Of a stretch of DNA of 64,000 nt, positions 16,788 to 26,117 are shown piece by piece. The position numbers were made by a program, and so were the translations under genes. Under the pieces are notes generated by a model. It was not told where the DNA came from. It saw only the letters and a list, made by a program, of their open reading frames with translations, and searched no databases. The stretch comes from UBA2589 sp038120095 (GTDB lineage: Bacteria; Gemmatimonadota; Gemmatimonadetes; Longimicrobiales; Gaopeijiaceae), in contig JAYOKZ010000005.1 in NCBI GenBank assembly GCA_038120095.1, positions 47,282-111,281 on the forward strand, given 5' to 3'. Position 1 is the first letter of the stretch. Every line of letters begins with the position of its first letter.

Positions 16788-19073
16788 ATGCGCTCGATGA
16801 CTCGATTCTTACCACTTTGGACGATGCTCGTGGCCGGAGCACTCACGGTTCCGCGCGGTGCCCTCGACGCCCAGCAGAGAGGGGTGGAGCAGCGCATTCG
16901 TGCGACGCGGACGGATGTAGCCCCGACGCTCGACGGTATCCTCGAGGAGCATGTGTGGGGGCGCGGGGGCGTCATTGATGAGCTCGTCCAACAGGAACCG
17001 AACGAGGGAGCGCGGGCATCCGAGGACACCGAGATCTATCTGCTGTACGACCCGGAGACCCTGTACATCGGCGTGCGTGCGTGGGAGCGGTCCGAGTATG
17101 GCGTGGTGGCCACGGAGATGCGTCGAGACTCGGACCGGATCCTCGACGAGGACAACATTCAGATCATCCTCGATACGTTCCGGGATTCCCGATCGGGGTA
17201 CATGTTCGTCACGAACCCGTTGGGCGCGCAGCTCGATCAGCAGATCTTCAATGAGGGCCAGGGTGGAGCGAGGCAGTTCGGGTTCTCCAGCTCGAACATC
17301 AACCGCGACTGGGACGGTGTGTGGCACGTCGCAGCGAGGACGCTGGATGACGGGTGGGTTGCCGAGATCGCCATCCCCATGGTGACCGTCCGCTTCAGCG
17401 ATGCCGCTCAGCAGAGCTGGGGCCTGAACATCATGCGAAACATGGGCGGCAAGAACGAGCAGGCGTTCTGGGCTCCGATCTCGAAAGAATTCACCATCAC
17501 GCGTGTGAGCATGGCCGGCGTCCTCGAAGGAATGGAGGGCCTGAACCGTGGCATGGATCTCCGAGTGACACCGTTCGTGACGGGCGGTGGAAGCAGCAGG
17601 CTCGAGGCGAACTCGGAGAACAACGACTGGCAGCGCGACTATGGACTCGACGTGAAGTACGGGCTGTCGGCCGGACTGAACCTCGACCTGACGCTGAACA
17701 CGGATTTTGCCCAGGCCGAGGTTGATGATGAGCAGGTCAACCTGACGCGATTCGCCCTCTTCTTTCCGGAGAAGCGCGACTTCTTCCTGGAGAACTCCGG
17801 ACAGTTCCGGATCGGTTCCGCGAACCCCTTCAACCGCTATGCGGAATTGTTCTTCAGTCGTCGAATCGGGCTTACGGATTCAGGTGACAACGTCCCCATC
17901 ATCGGCGGCGCCAGGGTCACGGGAAAAGTGGGTCAGAACGACGTTGCGGTCATGAGTGTGCAGACCGACGAGGCGCTGGGTACCGCTGCTGAGAATTTTT
18001 CCGTTGCGAAGTTCAGTCGGAACTTCGGTCGTTCCCGGATCGGGGCCCTGTTCATCAACAAGACCGATATCGACGCGTTCGGAGACCTCGCCGCCGATAC
18101 GAGCTACTTCAATCGCACGTATGCCGTGGATGCCGTCTTCGCACCCCACCCGAATTTCACCATTCAGGGGTTCGTCTCCGGAACGCAGACATCCGGCCTC
18201 ACCGCCCCGGTGGACGATCCTGCGACCCCTGCCCGAGAGGATGAGGGATGGGGTGGCATGGGTAGCTACATCAACGCCGAGTGGCTCGACACGAATTGGC
18301 GGATCTACGGCGAGTACGCCGATTTCGAGAATGACTTCAACCCCGAGGTGGGCTTCCTGCCACGCAGAGGAATTCGGACGTCCAAGTGGCATATCGAACG
18401 GAACCCGCGACCTGATTTCTGGGGGATCCGTGTCCTGTCTCCAATGGTCAACTACATCTACACGACCGACCAGACCGGACTTCGTATCGCGGACCGATGG
18501 CACTACATGCTTGGCGTCCGGTTCGACAATGGCGCATTCCTCAATTTGTGGTTGAACGACAATTTCGACCGCGTCGATCGGGACTTCTCACTGAACAACG
18601 TGGTGATCCCGGTCGGGGACTACGACTTCAACGAATACCGTGTCTCGTTCGATTCGAACCCCTCGCGTCGGCTCTACTACAGCGTGATGCTGGCCCCGCA
18701 GCAGTTCTACGGAGGTGACCGGTTCGACACTCAGGGGAAGGTGGGAGCGCGGCTGTCAGATCGCCTCTCGACGGAGGCATCGTGGACCCGGAATGACGTT
18801 TCAATCCCGAATGGCGAGTTCACGGTCGATCTGGCCACACTGAGGGTCGACTTCGCGATCTCGCCGACGATGGCGATTCGGTCCATCACACAGTACAACT
18901 CGTTCGTCGAGCAATTCAGTTCGAGTGCCCGTTTCAGGTGGACGTATCGTCCCGGCAGTGACGTGTTCATCGCATACGACGAATTGAGGCGTGACCCGAC
19001 CGACCCTCTCTCGGCGTTCACGTTTCGCGATCGACGCCTGATCCTGAAGGCGACGTTTCTCCTGACCGGCTAG
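16788..19073 (+). CDS. DUF5916 outer-membrane-type protein with N-terminal CBM9-like domain
   Basis: Exported protein of about 761 aa. After a signal peptide (MLVAGALTVPRGALDAQ) come a CBM9-like carbohydrate-binding sandwich (about residues 40-220; IRATRTDVAPTLDGILEE, IYLLYDPETLYIGVRA, WVAEIAIPM) and a DUF5916 region of aromatic, alternating strands (FFPEKRDFFLENSGQFRIG, LFFSRRIGL) ending in a terminal strand pattern consistent with an outer-membrane barrel. Such proteins are abundant in Gemmatimonadota and Bacteroidota, and their function is unknown. ATG 16788 or 16797 precede the signal peptide; longer upstream codons do not look like coding sequence. The end overlaps the convergent ATP-grasp-like gene by 4 nt. 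Confidence 0.85.
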   Translation: MRSMTRFLPLWTMLVAGALTVPRGALDAQQRGVEQRIRATRTDVAPTLDGILEEHVWGRGGVIDELVQQEPNEGARASEDTEIYLLYDPETLYIGVRAWERSEYGVVATEMRRDSDRILDEDNIQIILDTFRDSRSGYMFVTNPLGAQLDQQIFNEGQGGARQFGFSSSNINRDWDGVWHVAARTLDDGWVAEIAIPMVTVRFSDAAQQSWGLNIMRNMGGKNEQAFWAPISKEFTITRVSMAGVLEGMEGLNRGMDLRVTPFVTGGGSSRLEANSENNDWQRDYGLDVKYGLSAGLNLDLTLNTDFAQAEVDDEQVNLTRFALFFPEKRDFFLENSGQFRIGSANPFNRYAELFFSRRIGLTDSGDNVPIIGGARVTGKVGQNDVAVMSVQTDEALGTAAENFSVAKFSRNFGRSRIGALFINKTDIDAFGDLAADTSYFNRTYAVDAVFAPHPNFTIQGFVSGTQTSGLTAPVDDPATPAREDEGWGGMGSYINAEWLDTNWRIYGEYADFENDFNPEVGFLPRRGIRTSKWHIERNPRPDFWGIRVLSPMVNYIYTTDQTGLRIADRWHYMLGVRFDNGAFLNLWLNDNFDRVDRDFSLNNVVIPVGDYDFNEYRVSFDSNPSRRLYYSVMLAPQQFYGGDRFDTQGKVGARLSDRLSTEASWTRNDVSIPNGEFTVDLATLRVDFAISPTMAIRSITQYNSFVEQFSSSARFRWTYRPGSDVFIAYDELRRDPTDPLSAFTFRDRRLILKATFLLTG

Positions 19074-20407
19074 CCCTCGGGCGCACCCAGGAAGACCGGG
19101 TGCATCCGGCCTGTGCGAGCCATGTTCACCCGGAGCTCGTTGCTGCTGCGGCTGAACAGGGTCGTGAGCTTGCCGTTGATGGCGCCGAGCGCGAGGTCGT
19201 GGCGCTGAAGTGTGGGGTCGTCGAAGTCACGTTCCACCCATGAGGTCGGGTGGAAATCCTGCACCAGCCAACCTTCGTCTCTGGCCCGTTGCACCGAAGG
19301 TCCCCAATCGTCGGGTGTGGTACCGCGCCCGACGATCACCCCCTGACCGCGAGTGTCCAGGCCCCGCTTCAACACGAAGCGTTCACGGTTGCCCAGCACC
19401 TCGGCGTACTCGGTGGCGTCGAGCAGCCGGGCGTTTCGAGACCATGGAACGTGTTCCTGGAGCATCGCCCAGTCATCCGGGTCGAACAGGTATCGAAACG
19501 TCGGATCCGACATGATGGCGAGGCAGAGCTTGTCGTCACCCACCCACCGGCCGCGCTGACCGTTCTGAACGAAGAGCGAGCGGTTGCGTACTGCCCTGAC
19601 GAAAGGCTCGATGGAAGCCCGGTGGTGGAGATACCGCTGCATGCCGTACTTCTGGTATGCATGCTGGACAGGGATACCCCTGACCCATGCCGGCCCTGAC
19701 TCATGGTACTCCACCTCTCGGGGGTCTGCCTCGAGACACTGTACCCGCTCCCATTCGAGGTGACGGGTGAAGTCCGTGAGTTCGAACCGGTTCCCTCCCT
19801 CCTCCCTGAGCAGGACGACCCGGTCGGGATGCCGGCCGGTATCCTCTCGACATGCCGCGAGGAACCACTTCGCCATGAACCCTTTCTCCTCATGCGGCAT
19901 CGCTGGTGGCATGGAATAGCCGCGCCGATCCATGAACTCTCGCCAGGCCCGATTACAGATGCCGGAAAAGACGAACCCACCGGGACAGTTCGCGTTCGTC
20001 TCCAGAATCCAGAAGGTGCCGGCCGGATCGAGCATGAGGTCGAGCCGGCAAATGTGGACCTTCATGTTCCGGGTGTCTTGATCAGCGGCGAGATCGTCTG
20101 CCAGTGCCGGCGGCGTCGACAAGGCATTGCGCACTGCTTCGTCGTCCCGGGAGGCGCGTACGATGGCCTCGATTGCGCGGTGGTACGCTGTGGTGACTGC
20201 GTGCAGCCGATCCGCCCACTCTCCCCGTACCATCTGCGCAGGCCCGAGAAGGAACGGCTTTCCCTCGCTGAACATGAATCGGTTCTCGGCGTGTTGCCGC
20301 AGCGCCCGGCCTTCCGGGGAGCGGCCCTCTTCGAGCAGAGCCGCGTGGAACTCGTGGTCCAGACCCGGCCAACGAGGGGTCTCGGACACGGATGTCTCGC
20401 CGGACAT
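19070..20407 (-). CDS. Circularly permuted ATP-grasp-like ligase, substrate unknown
   Basis: Cytoplasmic protein of about 445 aa. Two motifs appear in reversed order relative to classical ATP-grasp: the metal-binding RLD (121-123) and ETN (136-138) come first, then the nucleotide-binding FVLKRGLDTRGQGVIVG with Lys347 and the hinge segment WLVQDF (380-385). That order matches permuted ATP-grasp enzymes such as glutathionylspermidine synthase-type ligases, so a carboxylate-amine or carboxylate-thiol ligation is expected. ATG 20407 has GGAGAG 6 nt upstream and is preferred over 20434. It stands alone, divergent from the SulP-cNMP gene. The family assignment is motif-based only. Confidence 0.6.
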   Translation of the reverse strand: MSGETSVSETPRWPGLDHEFHAALLEEGRSPEGRALRQHAENRFMFSEGKPFLLGPAQMVRGEWADRLHAVTTAYHRAIEAIVRASRDDEAVRNALSTPPALADDLAADQDTRNMKVHICRLDLMLDPAGTFWILETNANCPGGFVFSGICNRAWREFMDRRGYSMPPAMPHEEKGFMAKWFLAACREDTGRHPDRVVLLREEGGNRFELTDFTRHLEWERVQCLEADPREVEYHESGPAWVRGIPVQHAYQKYGMQRYLHHRASIEPFVRAVRNRSLFVQNGQRGRWVGDDKLCLAIMSDPTFRYLFDPDDWAMLQEHVPWSRNARLLDATEYAEVLGNRERFVLKRGLDTRGQGVIVGRGTTPDDWGPSVQRARDEGWLVQDFHPTSWVERDFDDPTLQRHDLALGAINGKLTTLFSRSSNELRVNMARTGRMHPVFLGAPEG

Positions 20408-20604
20408 GGGTTCTCTCCGTTGTGCGACGTTCATCGGGCTTCCCGCACCTCTGCATCAAGTCTACGACGCTGAAGTTCTCCGTCGCCAGTTCCACAGTCT
20501 GGATCAGAGGCTCGTCGAGAGCGGGCTCGAGGCGTATTGTGACCGGTGTATCCGTTGCTCCCCGCAGTCCCGGGGCAACGTTCGATGAGCAGCCCCCCAC
20601 GTCG

Positions 20605-22827
20605 ATGCCCGTCAGCTCGCAGACCTCGCCGTCCGTTGGAGACCTCACGGGCGGTTTTGCGTCCGCCATCGTCTCGATCACCGGAAACGTCGCTGCGGGC
20701 GTCATCGCATTTGCCCCCCTTGGGCCGGACTTCGTCGGGTTCGGCATCCTCGCAGGGATGTTCTCGTCGATCGTCGCGGGGCTGCTATGCGCGTTGAGCG
20801 GCGGGGCTCCCGGTATGATCTCGGGGCCAAAAGCCACGACGGCGATGGCGTTTGCGGCGATGCTTTCGACGCTACTGGCCACGGGACGGTTCGATCTCGC
20901 GACGTCCGACGGAACGGAGCTGCTACTCTCAGTCGCGTTCGGAGCGGTCGTCCTGAGTGGAAGCGTGCAGGTGCTTCTGGGTGCGTTTCGTGTCGGTGGG
21001 CTCGTCGAGTTCATGCCGTACCCCGTCGTCGCCGGGATACGAAACACAACGGCGATTCTGCTCATCACGGGTCAGTTCTGGACATTCGTTGGTGTGCCGC
21101 GGCAGGCGTGGGTGGAATTCCTCGCCGATCTTGGCCAGATCCAGCCGGCGACGGTGCTGGTCTCGACCGGGACCCTTGTGGTCGCGTGGAAGGGGGGACG
21201 CTTCCTGCCGAAGCCCGCGGTCCCTGTCGCTGCGCTGCTGATGGGAGCGGTTCTGCACCACGGGTTCGCCGCTCTGACCGAAGGTGTCCGACTCGGGGCC
21301 GTACTTGGCTCTCTGCCCTCGGCCGTTCCCTCGCCCAGCCTTGCGCTTCCGATTCTGGCCTCGATTCCAGCCATGCTCGATTCGACACTGCTGGTGGCCA
21401 TCCTGACCGGGGCACTTGCGATGGCCGTGCTCGATTCGATCTCGGCCATGATCTCGCTCGTGAGCTATCAGAGCATCGCCGATCGCAGGTTCGACGCGAA
21501 CCGACAGCTCCTGGCCCAGGGCATCGGTTCCGCTGTCGGAGCAGTGTTCGGGGGACTGACCACGTCCGGCATCCTTGCGAGGGCGGCGGTCAATTATCGA
21601 GCCGGAGGAAGGACGAAGTGGTCGGGGGTCGTCAACGCACTCGGCGTGCTGATCCTGGTTGTCGTCCTGTCGCGGCCTCTCGAAATGCTCCCGAAGGCGG
21701 CGATCGCAGGACTGATCATGGTGATCGCCTCGTCGCTGTTCGATCGCTGGAGCATGCAGCAGGTTCGCGAAGCGCTTCGGCCCGACGCGCGTAATCGACG
21801 CGACAAGGTCCTCGCTTCGATCCAGATGGGGTTCGTGGTCGTGGTTGGTGTCACCGTCAACCTCGTAGCCGCGGTCGGAGCCGGGATCCTTCTGTCGATT
21901 GCCGTCTTCGTCGCGCAGATGACTCGTTCTCCCATTCGCCGAATTCGGACCGGTGAGACCCTCCGCTCGGCACGGCAGAGGGCACCGCAGACGGCCCGGA
22001 TCCTGACTGAACAGGGACGTCGGATTGTCGTGGTAGAGGTCGAAGGGACCATTTTCTTCGGTACGGCAGAAGCGCTGGCGACCCGGGCCGAAGCGCTTGC
22101 AGACGAGGGCGCCGATTTCCTCGTCCTCGATATGAAGCGAGTGCAGGGTGTCGATGCAACCGGACTCAAGGTGCTCGGCCAGACCTTCGCACGCCTGAGA
22201 AAGCGCGGCGCCACGCTGGGGTTCAGTTACGTCTCACCGGGTGTTCTGAGGAGTGAGATTGCCGAGGATCTCGAGGCGAACGGTATTCCGGATGCCCGCA
22301 TGTGGCCGAGCACGGATCGTGCGCTGGAATACTTCGAGGATGCGCTGCTGGTGAAGCTCGGAGTGGATGAGTCCGACGAAGAAGGCTGGTCGCTGACGCT
22401 CTTCGTCAGGGAATGGGGGCTATCCGAGGAGCAGTGCGATAGGCTTTCCGCCTATGTCGTGGAACGTCGATTCGAGGGGGGAGAGGTGCTCTTCTCCCAG
22501 GGCGACACGGAACGAGCGATGTATATGATCCGGTCCGGGGCCGCAGACGTGTCCGTTCGTAGCCCGGACGACGATCTCGAGCATCGGGTGAGTACGGCTG
22601 CAAGAGGCACTGTCCTGGGTGAGATCGCGTTGTTGGACGGAAACCCGCGCTCGGCCTCAGCCACCGCGACGAGTCCGATGTCGGTCTACGAGCTCACGTT
22701 TGATTCGTTCGAACGGCTGCTGCGCGAGGAGCCAGCCATCGGGCTGCGCGTGTTGTCCGGGGTGGCGGAGATCCTCGGTGAGCGACTGCGGCGGGCGTCT
22801 CGGCTGATTGGTGAACTCGAAGCCTGA
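20605..22827 (+). CDS. SulP-STAS-cyclic-nucleotide-binding domain fusion transporter
   Basis: Inner-membrane anion carrier of about 740 aa with three modules. The SulP transmembrane core (about residues 15-400) has FAPLGPDFVGFGILAGMFSS and GLTTSGILARAAVNYRAGGRTKWSG. A STAS domain follows (about 470-580; VVVEVEGTIFFGTAEAL, DATGLKVLG). A cNMP-binding domain ends the protein (about 597-740), with the phosphate-cassette pattern GEIALLDGNPRSA at about 672-684. Fusion to a cyclic-nucleotide sensor suggests transport gated by cAMP, cGMP or related signals. ATG 20605 is chosen at the start of the conserved region; the upstream open frame overlaps the divergent gene. Confidence 0.88.
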   Translation: MPVSSQTSPSVGDLTGGFASAIVSITGNVAAGVIAFAPLGPDFVGFGILAGMFSSIVAGLLCALSGGAPGMISGPKATTAMAFAAMLSTLLATGRFDLATSDGTELLLSVAFGAVVLSGSVQVLLGAFRVGGLVEFMPYPVVAGIRNTTAILLITGQFWTFVGVPRQAWVEFLADLGQIQPATVLVSTGTLVVAWKGGRFLPKPAVPVAALLMGAVLHHGFAALTEGVRLGAVLGSLPSAVPSPSLALPILASIPAMLDSTLLVAILTGALAMAVLDSISAMISLVSYQSIADRRFDANRQLLAQGIGSAVGAVFGGLTTSGILARAAVNYRAGGRTKWSGVVNALGVLILVVVLSRPLEMLPKAAIAGLIMVIASSLFDRWSMQQVREALRPDARNRRDKVLASIQMGFVVVVGVTVNLVAAVGAGILLSIAVFVAQMTRSPIRRIRTGETLRSARQRAPQTARILTEQGRRIVVVEVEGTIFFGTAEALATRAEALADEGADFLVLDMKRVQGVDATGLKVLGQTFARLRKRGATLGFSYVSPGVLRSEIAEDLEANGIPDARMWPSTDRALEYFEDALLVKLGVDESDEEGWSLTLFVREWGLSEEQCDRLSAYVVERRFEGGEVLFSQGDTERAMYMIRSGAADVSVRSPDDDLEHRVSTAARGTVLGEIALLDGNPRSASATATSPMSVYELTFDSFERLLREEPAIGLRVLSGVAEILGERLRRASRLIGELEA

Positions 22828-22852
22828 GCCACGGAGCTCGCGTCCGATCCGA

Positions 22853-24229
22853 TCACTCCCGAATGGGCGACCCTGCATGTCCGCCCGGGGCAGGGGCAGA
22901 CAGACGCTGTCGCAGGGGACCGAGATAGGCACCGAGGAAGAGTGCACGCAGAATCACGTAGGCGATGAACGCGATCCACAGGCCGCGGTTCCCCCAGACC
23001 TCGATCAGCGGGAGTGATACGAGGATGAATGCGACACAGGATCCGATGCTCGCGTTCCGCATCTCACGTGTACCGGTCGCACCGATGAATACCCCGTCGA
23101 GTTGGAAGGCCGCGAAGGATACGAGGACGTAGCAGGCCGTCATCGGGAGATAGGCTCGGGCGACTGACCGGACGACGTCGAGGTCGGTCAGGCCTGCGAT
23201 GACCGTGGGCCCCGTGACGGCGATCAGTGCGGCGAGCCCGATCGCAGAGGCGGCGGAGAGCTCGGTCGAGGCTCGCAACGCGTCATCGAAGCTGCGACGA
23301 TCACTCGCTCCGAAGGCACGACCGACGAACGTCTCGGTCGCGTGGGCATACCCGTCCAGCAGATACGCCGAAAGGCTGACGAGCTGAAGGAGGATGTGGT
23401 TTGCCGCGAGTACATGGTCACCGAAGCCGGCACCCTGATTCGTGAACCATGCGAATCCCAGCAGAAGGAAGAGCGTTCGGAGCATGATGTCCGCGCTCGC
23501 TCCGAGCGTTCGCCGCACCCCTGAGGCATCGAGGATGCGCCGCCAGGGCCAGAAGGCATCGGGATCCCGGCGCTCCTGCGAGAGCACGCGAAACGCCAGA
23601 CCGAAGGCGAGGCCCAGGGTGACCCACTCTGCGATCACCGTGCCGATTGCGATCCCCCGAATGCCGAGACCCATGACTCCACCGAGGGCCACATCCAGTG
23701 TGATGTTCACCCCGTTGAGTGTCAGCTGGGTGGCGAGAAGATGTCGCATGCGCCCGAGCCCGACGAAGGCGCCGAGCAGGGCGAACGTGGCGAGGCTCGC
23801 CGGGGCGCCCCAGATGCGGAGGTCGAAGTACGCCCTGGCAAGCTGCTCGACCTCCGGCCCGGCGTCGAACAGGCGGAGCGCGAGTCCAATGATCGGTCGC
23901 TGCAGAATGAGCAGGAGGACGCCGATGGCGACGGCCAGGATGAGTGAACGTCCGAGCGCGGCCCGGACCTCGGCCGTATCCCCCGCTCCCGAGGCCTGGG
24001 CGATAAAGCCGGTCGTCGCCATTCGCAGGAAGCCGAAGCTCCAATAGGCGAAGTTGAAGATGAGGGCCCCGACCGCGATCGCACCGATGCCCGCCGCGGT
24101 CCCCGTATTGCCCATGACCGCGGTGTCGGCGATCCCGAGGAGTGGTACCGACGAACTTGCGATCACGACCGGTACCGCGAGCCGAAGGACGGCTCTCCGG
24201 GTGACTTCGGTCTGGTGCGTGTGGCTCAG
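22853..24229 (-). CDS. MATE-family (DinF-like) efflux transporter
   Basis: Multidrug or toxin exporter with 12 hydrophobic segments. The start TRRAVLRLAVPVVIASSSVPLLGIADTAVMG is a typical MATE N-terminus, with later ATTGFIAQASGAGD and AYLLDGYAHATETFVGRAFG. No ATG/GTG/TTG lies at the natural N-terminus; CTG 24229, with GGGAG about 8 nt upstream, gives the expected short tail before the first helix, so I used it. TTG 24319, TTG 24313 and upstream ATGs are alternatives but run into the divergent gene's leader or coding sequence. Convergent with the SulP-cNMP gene. The substrate is probably cationic or organic, but unknown. Confidence 0.8.
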   Translation of the reverse strand: MSHTHQTEVTRRAVLRLAVPVVIASSSVPLLGIADTAVMGNTGTAAGIGAIAVGALIFNFAYWSFGFLRMATTGFIAQASGAGDTAEVRAALGRSLILAVAIGVLLLILQRPIIGLALRLFDAGPEVEQLARAYFDLRIWGAPASLATFALLGAFVGLGRMRHLLATQLTLNGVNITLDVALGGVMGLGIRGIAIGTVIAEWVTLGLAFGLAFRVLSQERRDPDAFWPWRRILDASGVRRTLGASADIMLRTLFLLLGFAWFTNQGAGFGDHVLAANHILLQLVSLSAYLLDGYAHATETFVGRAFGASDRRSFDDALRASTELSAASAIGLAALIAVTGPTVIAGLTDLDVVRSVARAYLPMTACYVLVSFAAFQLDGVFIGATGTREMRNASIGSCVAFILVSLPLIEVWGNRGLWIAFIAYVILRALFLGAYLGPLRQRLSAPAPGGHAGSPIRE

Positions 24230-24333
24230 CGGAACGTCTCCCTGACGACGAGCGGGCCGATCAAGGTATCCGATTGGCGGCGTGGCCGTCCGACCCTCAC
24301 ATTGCCGAATCAACCCCAACGGAGGCGAGCGGC

Positions 24334-25548
24334 ATGTCGGATCCATCACGGCGGAGCGGGCGCACGCCCTCTGAACTATACGGACTGGACTCGGACGTTC
24401 CCACGGCACTGACGCGCCGTGAGGCGATTCGTCGAGGTGGGGTGGTCGTTGGAGCAGCCGCTGCGTTTCCGTCCGGTCTTCTGGATCGGCTCTCGCGAAT
24501 CGGGTCGCAGGATGCCGTCATCCCCTGGACCAACGCTCCCGCTCCCGGGGGGCGGGCCAACACGCTGGACTGGCAGTCGCTGGAGTCATGGGTGACGCCG
24601 ACCGAGCATCTCTTCAGCGTCGGCCACTATGGAATTCCCGAGGTCGATGGAGATGCGTGGCGGCTGGAGGTCGGAGGGATGGTCGATCGCCCCGCAACGT
24701 TTTCGCTCGACGAGATCCGGTCGCGTCCGAGTCGCGACGTCACGATGCTGCTCGAGTGCGCGGGCAACCGGGGATTCGCGACCTTCCAGGGGGCGGTCCA
24801 CAATGCGACGTGGACCGGCACACCCCTCGCCCCGCTGCTTCGGGAGGCGGGTGTTCAGGACGGGGGAATCGAGGTCGTCTTCTTCGGTTCCGACACCGGG
24901 ACGGAGACCATCCGCGACATGGAGGTCGAACAGAACTTTGCTCGGAGCCTGTCGATCGAGGATGCCATGGGCGACGACGTCATCCTCGCATGGGCAGTGA
25001 ACGGAGAGCCGTTGCCAACCGGCAATGGGTACCCCCTCAGGCTGATTGTTCCCGGTTGGTACGGAGTGGCCAATGTGAAGTGGCTGACCCGGATCGAGGT
25101 CCGCGACACGCGCTTCATGGGGAAATTCATGGCACGGGACTACGTGACCCTTCGCCAGGAAGGTACGGATGCCGACGGTGTGTGGGCGGAGACGTCGGTC
25201 GGCCGCACGAACATCAATTCCACTCCGGCGAAGGTGGTCCGAACGGAGGGCGGATACAGGATCCACGGTGCAGCGTGGGGTAAACCCATCGACAGGGTCG
25301 AGGTCAGTATCGACGGCGGGGCGTGGCAGTTGGTGACGCTTGGTGAGGGCAGAGACGATCCTCATACGTGGACGTTCTGGCACCTTGACTGGGACGCCGC
25401 TCCCGGAGACCACACCGTGATGTCTCGGGCCGTGTCCACGGACGGCGAGATTCAGCCGACGATGGAAGATCCCTTGATGGTTCAGAAGATCACGTACTGG
25501 GAAAGCTACGGCAGCATCGTTCGGGAGATCACCATCCCGGACGAATAG
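24334..25548 (+). CDS. Tat-exported sulfite-oxidase-family molybdoenzyme
   Basis: Periplasmic molybdopterin oxidoreductase of about 404 aa. A Tat signal is visible as TRREAIRRGGVVVGAAAAFPSG (residues 27-48). The Oxidored_molyb domain has Cys142 in LLECAGNRG, the molybdenum ligand of the sulfite-oxidase family, plus RLIVPGWYGVANVKWLTRIEV, and the C-terminal Mo-co dimerisation domain (about 290-400; KPIDRVEVSIDGGAW). There is no haem domain, so a separate cytochrome or other acceptor is needed. ATG 24334 has GGAGG 8 nt upstream. Sulfite is the likely substrate but other members act on other small molecules. Divergent from the MATE gene. Confidence 0.87.
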   Translation: MSDPSRRSGRTPSELYGLDSDVPTALTRREAIRRGGVVVGAAAAFPSGLLDRLSRIGSQDAVIPWTNAPAPGGRANTLDWQSLESWVTPTEHLFSVGHYGIPEVDGDAWRLEVGGMVDRPATFSLDEIRSRPSRDVTMLLECAGNRGFATFQGAVHNATWTGTPLAPLLREAGVQDGGIEVVFFGSDTGTETIRDMEVEQNFARSLSIEDAMGDDVILAWAVNGEPLPTGNGYPLRLIVPGWYGVANVKWLTRIEVRDTRFMGKFMARDYVTLRQEGTDADGVWAETSVGRTNINSTPAKVVRTEGGYRIHGAAWGKPIDRVEVSIDGGAWQLVTLGEGRDDPHTWTFWHLDWDAAPGDHTVMSRAVSTDGEIQPTMEDPLMVQKITYWESYGSIVREITIPDE

Positions 25549-25557
25549 CCGGGAGCG

Positions 25558-26061
25558 TCACGAGCCGGGGCGTTTCACCGGGAAAAGGAGCGGTTGGGTC
25601 CACGACGGAGTCCGGGGGCCGCCAACCGGACCCGGGCCTGACGTTTCGGGCCATTCTGCGTCGTCGACTCGTGCATCCTCCGGGACCGCCTGCCGGGCCC
25701 GGTTTCGCTCCCCGCGCATGCGAATCGCTTCGTGACAGGCGTTGACCTCGCCGAAGCCCGAGCGGGCGGCGGCACCCTGAATGGCGGCCTGCCCCAGATA
25801 ACTCCATGCGATCAGCTTGTGATCGGAGTCGCTGAAGAAGGAGTCGTCTGCAGGCGTGGCAAGAAACAGAGTGCCCCAGAGCGCGCTGAGGCCGGCCCCG
25901 ATGACGTCCAGCCTGGGCGCCGCCTTGCTGGTTGTACATGTGAAATAGTCGAGCTCCGCATGATCAGGGGGTGGACCCTCGACGAAGATCCAGCTGCAAC
26001 CGCCTGCGCCCGCCGCGAGGAGGAAGAGGACGATGGTTTTCATCCCGCGCTTGCCTGTCAT
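25558..26061 (-). CDS. Hypothetical lipoprotein
   Basis: About 167 aa. The signal peptide MKTIVLFLLAAGAGGCS ends in a lipobox cysteine. The mature region has a conserved-looking ALWGTLFLATPADD segment and a hydrophilic, proline-rich tail that is probably disordered. ATG 26061 is chosen for GAGAG at good spacing; ATG 26043 in the same frame also works. It ends 10 nt beyond the end of the convergent sulfite-oxidase gene. No family is recognised. Confidence 0.7.
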   Translation of the reverse strand: MTGKRGMKTIVLFLLAAGAGGCSWIFVEGPPPDHAELDYFTCTTSKAAPRLDVIGAGLSALWGTLFLATPADDSFFSDSDHKLIAWSYLGQAAIQGAAARSGFGEVNACHEAIRMRGERNRARQAVPEDARVDDAEWPETSGPGPVGGPRTPSWTQPLLFPVKRPGS

Positions 26062-26117
26062 GGATTTCTCTCTGTGAGCGTCACGTCGCACTTCCTGAAT
26101 ACGGTCATCCGTTGGCG

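Noticed and set aside
20082..21068. Minus-strand frame that extends the ATP-grasp-like gene region into the SulP gene
   Set aside because: Low-complexity Ser/Pro/Thr composition, overlapping two well-supported genes.
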